A DNA stretch of 23,304 nt from an uncultured Christensenella sp. (GCA_910578765.1 CAJTRW010000028.1:1-23304), one strand, 5' to 3'; shown: positions 7,555-15,600, counted from the first letter of the stretch. Program-made: numbers and translations. The notes: generated from the sequence alone by a model not told the origin.

Positions 7555-8499
7555 TCACACAAACAACAAACATAATATTCCGACAAACGACGTAACCGTT
7601 ACATACGCATACGTAATTTTACATTCCGTATACCCTTTCATCTGAAAATGATGATGCAGGGGCGCCATTAAAAATATCCTACGCCTTGTCCGTTTATAAT
7701 ATATTACTTGAACTATAACGGATATTCCCGAAACCACAAACATTATTCCCAAAATCGGTATATAAAGCGAATTTCCCGAAAATACAGATATGCAAGAAAT
7801 CAACCCACCTAGCGCGAGCGAGCCCGTATCCCCCATAAAAATACACGCTTTGTTCGAATTGAAAATCAAAAAAGCCGCCAAAGCGCCGACGGCAACAAAA
7901 CATACGACGGCGGAACCGTTGACTTGCAGGCAAAGCATTATACCCATAATGAACAAGTAAGCAAGGCTTGTCCCGCCGGCAAGCCCGTCCAGTCCGTCGG
8001 TCAGATTAACGCAGTTTACGGTTGCAATAAATATGAACAACGTAAGGGGAATAATCCCCCAACTTAAGTTGACGGATTTTCCGCCGCAAAACGGCAGGTT
8101 AACGTACGTGTGCCCGTTTAAATAGCAATAAACCGCGGCAACGGCGGCAATCGCCAACTGAAATATAATTTTTTGGTAGGGCTTTAATCCGCCGTTGTCT
8201 TTGCGGTAAATTTTAAGAAAATCGTCCAAAAATCCCACAACCGTAAAGCCGCCGGTAACGGCAAGCGTGAGATTTACGTTATTGTCCTTTATTCCGATTA
8301 AACACAATGACACCGCAATAATCGCAGAAATAAAGGCCAGTCCGCCCATTGTGGGCGTACCGCCTTTATTTTTATGCTCTTTAACATAGCCCAAAATGTA
8401 TTGTCCTGCCTTTAACCGCTTCAAAATAGGCAATATAACCAAAAGCAAGACAAACGAAGCGCCAAATGCGGCGATTATTCCCAAAAGATAAGTTTTCAT
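7555..8499 (-). CDS. mraY: phospho-N-acetylmuramoyl-pentapeptide transferase
   Basis: MraY moves phospho-MurNAc-pentapeptide onto undecaprenyl phosphate, forming lipid I at the inner face of the membrane. It has 314 residues and about ten membrane segments. Family motifs are intact: GGTPTMGG (46-53), Asp92-Asp93 in GFLDDFLK, NLTDGLDGLAGG (165-176), FMGDTGSLALGG (221-232) and PLHHHFQ with the triple His at 282-284. The ATG is 6 bases after the murE stop, and the intervening bases are T-rich with no visible Shine-Dalgarno, so expression probably depends on coupling to murE. Confidence 0.97.
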   Translation of the reverse strand: MKTYLLGIIAAFGASFVLLLVILPILKRLKAGQYILGYVKEHKNKGGTPTMGGLAFISAIIAVSLCLIGIKDNNVNLTLAVTGGFTVVGFLDDFLKIYRKDNGGLKPYQKIIFQLAIAAVAAVYCYLNGHTYVNLPFCGGKSVNLSWGIIPLTLFIFIATVNCVNLTDGLDGLAGGTSLAYLFIMGIMLCLQVNGSAVVCFVAVGALAAFLIFNSNKACIFMGDTGSLALGGLISCISVFSGNSLYIPILGIMFVVSGISVIVQVIYYKRTRRRIFLMAPLHHHFQMKGYTECKITYAYVTVTSFVGILCLLFV

Positions 8500-8505
8500 A
8501 AAAAA

Positions 8506-9942
8506 TCAGCCGATAATTCTCTTAATAACGGTATTATCGTTATAGCTGTGTTTTATTCCCATAATTTCCTGATAATATTCACCGCCCTTGCCTGCTACGA
8601 GGAGAATATCGTTTTTCTCCAAAAGTCTTATGGCGTATTCGGTTGCGGTTTCACGTTCCGTAACGGTAACATACTTTTTTTTGCGGGAATCTATCCCCGC
8701 CTCTATATCGGTTATTATGTCGTAAGGATCTTCGAAACGGGGATTGTCCGATGTAATAATACAGAAATCTGCATATTTCGAAGCAATTTCGCCCATTAAC
8801 GGCCGTTTACTCTTATCCCTGTTTCCGCCGCACCCGAATAAACAGTAAAGCTTCCCTGCACACAATTTTTTTAAAGATTGAAGCGACTTTTCCAGCCCGT
8901 CGGGGGTATGCGCGAAATCCACGAATATATCCGCGCCGTTGAATTTTGCAACGTGCTCCAATCTTCCCGGAACGCTTTTCAAACCGGCAAGTCCTTCCGC
9001 CACGGCATCTGTCGGAATTCCCAAAAGCTTGGCGCACGCCGCAGCCGCCATAGCATTGTAAACGTTATGCAATGCGGGAATATTCAGCTTGATTTCATAC
9101 AATTCGTCGAAAAGATTAATAACAAAAACGCTTCCGTTTATACGTTCCTCGATATCAATGGCGAATACGTCCGCAGGGTTTTTTATACCGTAGCTGACGG
9201 CCCCCGACGCCTGCTTCAAAATCTGACGCCCTATTTCATCGTCGGAATTTATTACCGAAAACTTACATTTTCCGCTTTTAAAAAGCGACTTTTTACATTC
9301 GGAATAATCTTTCATATTTCCGAAAAAATCCAAATGGTCTTGAGTACAGTTTGTAAAGATACCCACGTCGAATGTAAGACCGTCGGTTTTACCGTAGAAG
9401 AGCGCGTGCGCGGAAACCTCCATAAACACGTATTCCACCCCGCAATTTACCATATCGGCAAAAATACAATGCAAAAATACGGGGTCGGGAGTAGTAAGCT
9501 CGGGAGATACGAATTTGTCCCCGTAGCTTATGCCCAAAGTGCCTATTACTCCGCATTTTTTTCCGGCGCATTTGAAAATGCTTTCAAGCATATATGTTGT
9601 TGTGGTCTTACCGTTAGTACCCGTAACGGCGACTAATTTCAACTTTTTGTCCGCAAACGCGTAAAATGCGCGCGCAACAGCGGCAACGCATTTTCTTCCG
9701 TCGTCGACTATTATCTGCGGAACGGCGCAATCCAGCGCTCTTTCGCAAATTACCGCGACGGCGCCCGCCCTGACGGCTTCCGCCGCATAGTCATGCGAAT
9801 CGTGAATATTACCGACGTAGCAAATAAACAAATCGCCTTGCTTCACTTTTTGGCTGTCGGTGCATATACCCGATATTTCCACATCGGAATCAACTGTGAT
9901 TCGTTTGTATTTAATTTCCTTTAAAATTTCGCTAATCTTCAT
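8506..9942 (-). CDS. murE: UDP-MurNAc-tripeptide synthetase, meso-diaminopimelate type
   Basis: MurE adds the third residue of the stem peptide. The 478-residue protein has the uridine-binding N-terminal domain, ATP loop GTNGKTT (108-114), the central LHNVYNAMAA stretch, and C-terminal VDFAHTPDGLEK. The specificity loop reads DNPRFEDP (399-406); DNPR is the known marker of meso-diaminopimelate enzymes, whereas lysine enzymes have other residues there. So meso-DAP wall chemistry is predicted. GGAG lies 7 bases before the ATG, overlapping the end of the transpeptidase gene. murF, which adds D-Ala-D-Ala and often follows murE, is missing from this cluster. Confidence 0.96.
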   Translation of the reverse strand: MKISEILKEIKYKRITVDSDVEISGICTDSQKVKQGDLFICYVGNIHDSHDYAAEAVRAGAVAVICERALDCAVPQIIVDDGRKCVAAVARAFYAFADKKLKLVAVTGTNGKTTTTYMLESIFKCAGKKCGVIGTLGISYGDKFVSPELTTPDPVFLHCIFADMVNCGVEYVFMEVSAHALFYGKTDGLTFDVGIFTNCTQDHLDFFGNMKDYSECKKSLFKSGKCKFSVINSDDEIGRQILKQASGAVSYGIKNPADVFAIDIEERINGSVFVINLFDELYEIKLNIPALHNVYNAMAAAACAKLLGIPTDAVAEGLAGLKSVPGRLEHVAKFNGADIFVDFAHTPDGLEKSLQSLKKLCAGKLYCLFGCGGNRDKSKRPLMGEIASKYADFCIITSDNPRFEDPYDIITDIEAGIDSRKKKYVTVTERETATEYAIRLLEKNDILLVAGKGGEYYQEIMGIKHSYNDNTVIKRIIG

Positions 9943-9954
9943 AAAATTACTCCG

Positions 9955-11700
9955 TCAGACGTATGGCTGTATATTTTTTAACGTGATGATATCTTGAAAA
10001 ATTTCTCTTGCAACAGGCGCGGCAACGGTACTGCCGTAATAAACACCCTGCGGCTCGTCTACGATAATCAAGGCAAGGTACTGCGGCTTATCGGCAGGGA
10101 AAAATCCCACGAACGAAGAAACGTATTTACCAGACGCAACGTGACCGTCCTCGTATTTTTGCGCGGTTCCCGTTTTGCCTCCAACCCTGTAGCCTTCGAT
10201 ATACGCTTTTTTACCGCTGCCCTCCGTAACAACGCCTTCAAGCATGGAAGCGAGCACGGAAGAAGCTTTCTCGCTTATCGGATTATACTTCAACAAGGGC
10301 TTATATATTTCTTCTTTTCCGCCGGAAAGCACTACGGATTTCAGCAGATGCGGGATATAATATTTACCTCCGTTCACGGCCGCAGCTACGGCACACGCAA
10401 GCTGTATGCCCGTCACTGCCACAGTCTGACCGAAGCCAATTCTGGCAAGGTCGCAATCCCGCACAAGAGATTGCGGAACGAGCATACCCAGCGCTTCTCC
10501 GTTAAAATCCAGACCGGTTACGTTTCCGAACCCGAATGAATTGAGATAGTTATAAAAAGTTCCCGTTCCGAGCGATAAAGCTATGTCAGTAAAACACGGG
10601 TTGCAGCTGTTATTCAACGCCTCCGCCAAAGTTTGGTTTGTGTGCTTGCCGTTTGCATGGTCCGACCAGCATTTTATTTTTGTTCCGTCTACCGATCTCG
10701 TTCTGCTGCTGTTAAATATGTAGGATTCGGAAAACGCTTTCGAATTTCCGCGCAAATGCTCCTCTATATTTGCCGCCGCGGTTACAACCTTAAAAGTCGA
10801 ACCCGGCTCGTATATATCACAGACGATACTGTTTCTCGAAAGAGCGTTAAGCGTTTGCGTGTCGTCGCGCGGTACGTCATTCAAGTCGTAAGACGGGTAA
10901 TTTACCATGGCGAGAATGTCGAAGTTCTGCGGATTGAGCACTACGCAAGAAACTCTTTTGGCATTTGCTGAGGCATAAACGCTACGCATAGCTTTTTCTG
11001 CGGCAAGCTGAATGTCCATGTCTACGGTAAGCCTTATTTCGTCGCCCGCCTTGGCCTCGCTGTAAACCACGACGGGATTTTCGGTTTCTACGCCGACGAT
11101 ATCGGTCGTATAGCTTATTTCGCCGTTGGTTCCGCTTAAAATATCGTTATAATATTTTTCCGCACCCGAAAGCCCGGTCCCGTCGTTGGCGGTAAAGCCC
11201 AACACCTGACATAAAGCGTCGTTGTATGCATATTGACGCGAATTATCGCGCGAATAGTATACGCCTGGCAAATTATACGTTATTAATTTTTCAACGCTTT
11301 CTTTCGACGTCTGTCTGGCAACCGTTATTTCGGAAACTTTTCCCCCGCCGATTTTTTCAAGCAAGGCGCCAGCGTCAAGCGAAAACAGTTCGCTGAGCAC
11401 GGTTACGGTATGCTCGGGATTTTTTACCGCGTTCGGACGCAGGAAAATACTGTACGTAGTAAGATTTCCTGCAAGTATCTGTCCGTTTCTGTCGGAAATA
11501 ATCCCTCGGCGGGCGATAACCGGAATTTCTCGGTTCCACTGGTCCGACGCTTTATATTTAAGTTCGGAGCCCCAGACAAGCTGTACATAAAACAATCTTG
11601 CGAAAATCAGACAAAAAATAAAGGCTATTGCCAAACCCATTGACAATAACCTCTTTTGTAAAACCGTAACCGAAAAACCGGCTTTAGAAATTTTTTTGAT
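9955..11700 (-). CDS. spoVD: class B penicillin-binding protein (SpoVD/PBP2B type), probable AUC start
   Basis: Septal transpeptidase partner of FtsW: a membrane anchor (FIFCLIFARLFYVQ), a PBP dimerisation domain with RRGIISDRNGQILA, and a transpeptidase domain with Ser-x-x-Lys in EPGSTFK, SCN in LNNSCNP, and KTG in GGKTGTAQ. It ends straight after the catalytic domain; no PASTA repeats are present. Start choice: the first standard start in frame is TTG at 11646 (then ATG at 11640). However, the frame is open upstream to the ftsL-like stop, and AAGGAG (11714-11709) sits 8 bases before an ATC at 11700. The extra 18 residues end in VTVLQKRLL, resembling the VTVRKRLL start of B. subtilis SpoVD (from memory), and supply the expected basic cytoplasmic tail. 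I therefore give 581 residues from ATC; the start is inference, the family is not. Confidence 0.9.
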   Translation of the reverse strand: MKKISKAGFSVTVLQKRLLSMGLAIAFIFCLIFARLFYVQLVWGSELKYKASDQWNREIPVIARRGIISDRNGQILAGNLTTYSIFLRPNAVKNPEHTVTVLSELFSLDAGALLEKIGGGKVSEITVARQTSKESVEKLITYNLPGVYYSRDNSRQYAYNDALCQVLGFTANDGTGLSGAEKYYNDILSGTNGEISYTTDIVGVETENPVVVYSEAKAGDEIRLTVDMDIQLAAEKAMRSVYASANAKRVSCVVLNPQNFDILAMVNYPSYDLNDVPRDDTQTLNALSRNSIVCDIYEPGSTFKVVTAAANIEEHLRGNSKAFSESYIFNSSRTRSVDGTKIKCWSDHANGKHTNQTLAEALNNSCNPCFTDIALSLGTGTFYNYLNSFGFGNVTGLDFNGEALGMLVPQSLVRDCDLARIGFGQTVAVTGIQLACAVAAAVNGGKYYIPHLLKSVVLSGGKEEIYKPLLKYNPISEKASSVLASMLEGVVTEGSGKKAYIEGYRVGGKTGTAQKYEDGHVASGKYVSSFVGFFPADKPQYLALIIVDEPQGVYYGSTVAAPVAREIFQDIITLKNIQPYV

Positions 11701-11712
11701 TTTATTTTCTCC

Positions 11713-12432
11713 TTATTTCAAAACCATTCCGTTTGCCGTCGCAAAGTCGCTTACTACCTGATAAAGATTTTCTTCATTAAGATAAGCGTCTTTTTCCGCA
11801 AGCGCCTGGGAATATTTTTCCGCCGCATCGGGTAAAACCGTCTGCAATTCGCTGATATTGTTGTTGATGCCGGAAATAATAGCGGAATTGACTATTATAA
11901 GCACGAAAAGCGCAACTATAACGGCTACAACGGCAACGATTATTATTTTATCTCTTTTAGACATCGACGCCTTGCGCGTTGCGGCGTTGTTAACAATTTT
12001 ACCTTCTTCGGTGTTCTTTTTAACGTCTACCGTTCTGTACTGAATAGTGGTCTGCGTAGGGCGAAGGTCTTCGTTCTCCTCCTCAGCTGCGCACGTTGCA
12101 GCAACGTTAACGGGCATAACGCGGTTTTTATTAAACAAACTGTCCGCACGGAAAATTTCCGCGTCGGCGCGCGCGTTTTCAACGAGATAAGGCTTAGCCG
12201 TCTCCTCGCGTACGGGCGCAAAAAGTATATCCTTCTGTTGCTGACGGACTGGCTCCTTAGCTATCAAATCTTTAATTGTTGTTTCCGGATTTATAAGCTT
12301 TGCATAATTCACGCTTATTCTCGAATTATGCCTTTCTTCTTCGGTCATGGAGCAGTCGGATACAGCTTCTCTGTATTCCGCCGCTTCTTCGCCGCCGATC
12401 TTTCTTTCCAATACTGGTGTCGCGAGTGACAT
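11713..12432 (-). CDS. FtsL-like bitopic division protein with long cytoplasmic domain
   Basis: A 239-residue protein in the ftsL slot between rsmH and the class B PBP gene. It has a long, charged, probably disordered N-terminal region (1-160), one hydrophobic segment (about 163-185, IIIVAVVAVIVALFVLIIV), and a short outside part (186-239) rich in Glu, Asn and Ala that could form the FtsL-type coiled coil. Most FtsL proteins are near half this length, so the cytoplasmic part is the oddity. The frame is open from 12489, but the ATG at 12432 has AAGGAG 7 bases upstream and avoids overlap with rsmH. Assignment to FtsL rests on position and topology, not on clear sequence identity. Confidence 0.68.
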   Translation of the reverse strand: MSLATPVLERKIGGEEAAEYREAVSDCSMTEEERHNSRISVNYAKLINPETTIKDLIAKEPVRQQQKDILFAPVREETAKPYLVENARADAEIFRADSLFNKNRVMPVNVAATCAAEEENEDLRPTQTTIQYRTVDVKKNTEEGKIVNNAATRKASMSKRDKIIIVAVVAVIVALFVLIIVNSAIISGINNNISELQTVLPDAAEKYSQALAEKDAYLNEENLYQVVSDFATANGMVLK

Positions 12433-12452
12433 TGTTTTTCTCCTTATCTTAA

Positions 12453-13394
12453 TCAGGTAATCTTTTCTGCTATTCTGAGTTTTGCGCACTTGGAACGCGG
12501 ATTTACCGCAATTTCTTTCAAGCCCGCCGTAACAGGTTTTTTTGTTATTATATTAATTTCTTGCTTTTTGCCGCAAACGCAAACAGGCAAGCTTTTGTCG
12601 CATATACAGTCACATTCCAACATTCTGAATGCCTGTTTGACAATCCTGTCCTCCAACGAATGAAAAGTTAAAATTGCAATTCTTCCGCCTTTGTTCAGTC
12701 GTCGGGTCAGTCCCAAAACGCAATCGTACAATCCCTCAAGTTCGCCGTTAACCGCAATTCTTACGGCCTGAAAGCTTTTTCTGGCGCAAGGACCGTTTTG
12801 ACGGAATTTTTTAGGAATACTTCTTTCTATTATGTCTGCGAATTCCCCGCAGGTTTCCAACGGCTTGCTTTCTCTCGCCGCGCATACGTTGCGGGCTATT
12901 TCGCAAGCAAACTTTTCCTCGCCGTAATCTTTAAGAATTTTAGCTATCTGTTGTTGTGGATACGTATTGAGCAATTCCGCGGCGTCGAACCGTGCCGACC
13001 TGTCCATTCTCATATCCAAAGGAGCGTCGGGTTTCATATAAGAAAATCCTCTGTCTCCGCAATCGAGCTGATAACTGGAAACTCCGAAATCGAGAATTGC
13101 CCCGTCCAACCGTACAACGCCCGCTCTGTCTAAAACGTCTGCGTAATTTTTATAATCTGATTTATAAATTTCGAATCTGCCGTCAAAACGCGTTAGCCTG
13201 CGCTTTGCCGCCGAAATAGCGTCGTCGTCAAGGTCTGTTGCAATCAATCTGCCGTTCGGTGAAGAACTTTTCAAAATTTCGAACGAATGTCCTCCGCCGC
13301 CGACGGTACCGTCAAAATAAACGCCGTCGGGTTTGATATTCAAACCTTTTATGCACTCCTCCAACATAACCGGAATATGCGCAAAATCTTTCAT
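12453..13394 (-). CDS. rsmH: 16S rRNA (cytosine(1402)-N(4))-methyltransferase RsmH
   Basis: RsmH (MraW) N4-methylates C1402 of 16S rRNA in the ribosomal P site using S-adenosylmethionine. The 313-residue protein starts with the family hallmark HIPVMLEECIKGL. It contains the SAM-binding motif FDGTVGGGGHS (27-37), then DLDDDAISAAKRRL, LDFGVSSYQLD, FRMLECDCICDKSLPVC and NPRSKCAKLRIAEK at the end. The ATG is 1 base after the mraZ stop and no clear Shine-Dalgarno precedes it, so it is likely translated by coupling to mraZ, a standard mraZ-rsmH arrangement. Confidence 0.97.
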   Translation of the reverse strand: MKDFAHIPVMLEECIKGLNIKPDGVYFDGTVGGGGHSFEILKSSSPNGRLIATDLDDDAISAAKRRLTRFDGRFEIYKSDYKNYADVLDRAGVVRLDGAILDFGVSSYQLDCGDRGFSYMKPDAPLDMRMDRSARFDAAELLNTYPQQQIAKILKDYGEEKFACEIARNVCAARESKPLETCGEFADIIERSIPKKFRQNGPCARKSFQAVRIAVNGELEGLYDCVLGLTRRLNKGGRIAILTFHSLEDRIVKQAFRMLECDCICDKSLPVCVCGKKQEINIITKKPVTAGLKEIAVNPRSKCAKLRIAEKIT

Positions 13395-13395
13395 A

Positions 13396-13821
13396 TTAAA
13401 TATCCAGATAACTGAAATTTACGTCAAAATTCTCGTCGGTATCCGAGAAGTATTCGTCATAAACTTCTTTTGCCCAGATTTCTATTCTGGAACCGGAGCC
13501 GCAAATCTTTATGTCTTTCTTGATTTTAGCGAAAGCTTTAAGCTCGGGAGGAATTACCAGTCTGCCTTGGGGGTCAAGTTCTACAAGTTTAAGAGAATAC
13601 ATAAACGCCCTCAAACCCTTTTGCTTCTCAACCTCGGATATTTTTATTTCTTCAATCTTTTCAAGCTTTTCCTTAACCGCAGCTTCGTAAAATACGAAAA
13701 TGCAGTTATTGGTTCCCTTGGAGAAATAAAGCTTATCCTCGCTACCCTTTAGCTTCGCGGGAATTCTTATTCTGTTTTTAGCGTCGATCTGATGATCGTA
13801 TTCGCCTGTAAGAAAAAACAT
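13396..13821 (-). CDS. mraZ: transcriptional regulator MraZ
   Basis: MraZ, the AbrB-fold DNA-binding regulator that opens the dcw cluster and, in characterised bacteria, represses its own operon. The 141-residue protein carries the duplicated family motif, DAKNRIRIPAKLK near the N-terminus and DPQGRLVIPPELK in the second half. AAGGGA lies 8 bases before the ATG. A SigA-type promoter and two GTGGT boxes spaced by 10 bp lie immediately upstream, as expected for autoregulation. It is the first gene of the long minus-strand transcript that probably runs to the terminator after ftsQ. Confidence 0.97.
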   Translation of the reverse strand: MFFLTGEYDHQIDAKNRIRIPAKLKGSEDKLYFSKGTNNCIFVFYEAAVKEKLEKIEEIKISEVEKQKGLRAFMYSLKLVELDPQGRLVIPPELKAFAKIKKDIKICGSGSRIEIWAKEVYDEYFSDTDENFDVNFSYLDI

Positions 13822-13854
13822 TAAAACTATCCCTTTTTTGTGACCGGTAAATAT

Positions 13855-13887
13855 ATGATATCACTTAAAATGACCACTGTCAACCAC
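13855..13887 (-). promoter_or_regulatory. mraZ promoter with candidate MraZ-binding boxes
   Basis: On the minus strand TTGACA (13883-13878), 17-bp spacer, TATCAT (13860-13855). Two GTGGT boxes (13887-13883 and 13877-13873) lie exactly 10 bp apart, straddling the -35; a weaker AAGTG follows two bases out of register. MraZ is known to bind short GTG/TGGG-type repeats at one-helical-turn spacing upstream of mraZ. The promoter is read directly; autoregulation is inference. Confidence 0.72.
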
Positions 13888-13927
13888 CGAACGCAAAAAA
13901 ATTAGATTTTTTTAAATTTTTTTTACA

Positions 13928-14689
13928 CTAATTGCCACTATTTTGGGAATAACTACCTCTTTTCTTTAAAAGCATATTGAAAACAGCCTTATTTTTGGCG
14001 CTATCGCCACCTCTGAACATGATTTTATGCGCCCTTGCGGTGCAGTGGTCGGAAATCCCTAATTTTGCAGTCAAATTGTCTGCCGTTCCCTTAATTCCGT
14101 CAAAAATCGGACAGTTATAGTATTTCCCTATTACCTCGCCCGCAAAGGCATAATGCGTACAGCCAAGGACTACCCCTTGCGTATCCGCATCAGGCAAAAA
14201 TTTTATTATTTCACTTTCCGACAGACTGAAAATATTTTGTTCGATATAATCCGCAAGACCGCGACATGCAAATACTTCCGTAACACCCTTGCCGTAGTCT
14301 TTGACAAGACTGTTTAAAGAGTCGCTTTTTGCGGTAGCTTCCGTGGCAAGGACGATACATTTGCCGCACGCCGCAGCGGGTTTGACGGCAGGCTGCACGC
14401 CTATAATTTTAAACGGATACTTTTTCCTTAAATACTCTATACAATGTGCCGTAACGGTATTACATGCAACGACCGCCGCAGCGGGATTTAATTTATTTAT
14501 TTCATCGAATACTTCTACCGTATATTTTAAAATTTCCGCTTTACTTAAATTTCCGTAAGGAACGCGGAAATTATCCGCAAAATAAATAAAGTCGACGCGC
14601 GGTAATCTGTGCACGCATTCATATAATAAACCGAGACCGCCTATACCGCTGTCAAAAAAGCATACAAGCGGATTTTTTGATGATTCCAT
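13928..14689 (-). CDS. murI: glutamate racemase
   Basis: MurI converts L- to D-glutamate for MurD. The 253-residue protein has the family start VCFFDSGIGGLG with Asp13-Ser14, the substrate loop FRVPYGNLSK, catalytic Cys76 in VACNTVTA, and second catalytic Cys177 in VLGCTHY. The more usual GVIEPGV segment reads GVQPAVKP here. The ATG at 14689 is the only start that preserves the N-terminal strand, yet no Shine-Dalgarno is visible ahead of it. It is divergent from rpsT (143 bases between starts) and 106 bases upstream of mraZ on the same strand, with no convincing terminator between them, so some read-through into the dcw cluster is possible. Confidence 0.94.
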   Translation of the reverse strand: MESSKNPLVCFFDSGIGGLGLLYECVHRLPRVDFIYFADNFRVPYGNLSKAEILKYTVEVFDEINKLNPAAAVVACNTVTAHCIEYLRKKYPFKIIGVQPAVKPAAACGKCIVLATEATAKSDSLNSLVKDYGKGVTEVFACRGLADYIEQNIFSLSESEIIKFLPDADTQGVVLGCTHYAFAGEVIGKYYNCPIFDGIKGTADNLTAKLGISDHCTARAHKIMFRGGDSAKNKAVFNMLLKKRGSYSQNSGN

Positions 14690-14758
14690 ACTATTAATAT
14701 AAATATTAAGATAAATCGAAATATATTAAAAATTTTGATAAAAGCCGCCGAAAAACAG

Positions 14759-14787
14759 TTTACAACAAAATTTTTTTATGATAAAAT
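14759..14787 (+). promoter_or_regulatory. candidate rpsT promoter
   Basis: TTTACA (14759-14764), 17-bp spacer, TAAAAT (14782-14787), 45 bases before the rpsT ATG. A moderate match to the SigA consensus, placed in the murI-rpsT divergent gap. Confidence 0.5.
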
Positions 14788-14832
14788 TACTCAAGTATCT
14801 AAGTTTAATAGCATTCCAAAAGGAGAATTTAA

Positions 14833-15096
14833 ATGCCTAACATAAAGTCAGCAAAAAAGCGCGTGCTTGTTACGGAAAAAAAGGCGGAAAGAAATAAAGC
14901 CGTTAAGTCCGAGGTTAAGACGGAAGTTAAAAAGTTTCTTGCCTTGATTGCGGCGGGCGATAAAGCGGCGGCAACCGAAAAGTTCCCGTATACCTGTTCC
15001 GTTATAGACGGCGCAGTGTCCAAAGGCGTACTTAAAAAGAATACCGCGGCAAACAAAAAGTCAGGTCTTGCAAAAAAGCTTAACGCAATGGCGTAA
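14833..15096 (+). CDS. rpsT: 30S ribosomal protein S20
   Basis: An 87-residue basic protein starting MPNIKSAKKR, the hallmark of bacterial S20, which binds 16S rRNA early in 30S assembly. The lysine/alanine-rich helices and the closing KKNTAANKKSGLAKKLNAMA are typical, and length is normal. AGGAG sits 8 bases before the ATG. It is a single-gene unit with its own promoter-like signal and a strong terminator at 15122-15150. Confidence 0.97.
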   Translation: MPNIKSAKKRVLVTEKKAERNKAVKSEVKTEVKKFLALIAAGDKAAATEKFPYTCSVIDGAVSKGVLKKNTAANKKSGLAKKLNAMA

Positions 15097-15121
15097 TTTG
15101 ATTTTGTTATAAAAAAATACG

Positions 15122-15150
15122 GCGCAACGGAAATTTCCGTTGCGCTTTTT
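15122..15150 (+). terminator. rpsT intrinsic terminator
   Basis: A perfect 24-base palindrome (15122-15145, arms GCGCAACGGAAA and its complement) is followed by five T residues. The GC-rich stem plus U-run is a textbook terminator 25 bases past the rpsT stop. It also lies beyond the 3' end of the convergent DUF1292-like gene. Confidence 0.9.
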
Positions 15151-15185
15151 CGTGTTACTTAATTATTATTACGCATTTATAATTT

Positions 15186-15506
15186 TTATCTGGGTTTGCG
15201 GACGTTAAACATAGCAAACTCTTCTTTTGAAAGCACGCGTCGACCGGTGAACACAATCGCATCGCCGTCGTTCACTACGCGATAGAGCACAATTTCATTT
15301 TCCATGTATCCGTCGCCCGCCGTTCTCGGCGTCAAAATCAAAATCGGCTCTCCTCCAATCTCCTCTATTCCCAAAAGCTTAAACGTATGGGTTTTACAAT
15401 CGGGACCGGTAACCGCAACCAATTCGTTGCCCTCGTCGTCGGACGCGCGGAAATAAGTGCAAGCAAACTCGGCATCGGGATTATCTTCGTTTTTGCGTTT
15501 TTTCAT
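15186..15506 (-). CDS. small DUF1292-like protein
   Basis: A 106-residue acidic protein without membrane segment or signal peptide. The order of short strands (DDEGNELVAVTG, HTFKLLGIEEIGGEPILILTP, NEIVLYRVVNDGDAIVFTG) resembles DUF1292/YrzB proteins of Clostridia, whose function is not established. The frame is open from 15557, but the ATG at 15506 has AAGGAT 6 bases upstream and gives a basic MKKRKNE start; the longer version would run through the preceding gene's terminator. It converges on rpsT. Real-gene status is well supported by the start signal and composition; the family label is moderate. Confidence 0.72.
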   Translation of the reverse strand: MKKRKNEDNPDAEFACTYFRASDDEGNELVAVTGPDCKTHTFKLLGIEEIGGEPILILTPRTAGDGYMENEIVLYRVVNDGDAIVFTGRRVLSKEEFAMFNVRKPR

Positions 15507-15546
15507 AGTTTTATCCTTTATAATATAAAATTTTAATTGCCGAAAT

Positions 15547-15583
15547 AAAAAACTCACGCCGCTTAAATTGTTTAGTGAGTTTT
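15547..15583 (-). terminator. candidate terminator after the lipoprotein gene
   Basis: On the minus strand a 9-bp stem (15583-15575 with 15557-15549, AAAACTCAC/GTGAGTTTT) with a 17-base loop is followed by a run of six T residues. It begins 18 bases after the lipoprotein stop. The loop is long, so efficiency is uncertain. Confidence 0.55.
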
Positions 15584-15600
15584 CTTTAACTGAAACGTCT

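Noticed and set aside
12433..12489. Longer start of the ftsL-like gene inside rsmH
   Set aside because: It would overlap rsmH and translate the AAGGAG site that serves the ATG at 12432.
13861..13865. Third MraZ box (AAGTG) downstream of the two GTGGT boxes
   Set aside because: It is two bases out of the 10-bp register and matches poorly; not counted as part of the operator.
13898..13927. Terminator between murI and mraZ
   Set aside because: The sequence can form only A-T pairs between A and T runs, with no GC stem; I could not support it as an intrinsic terminator.
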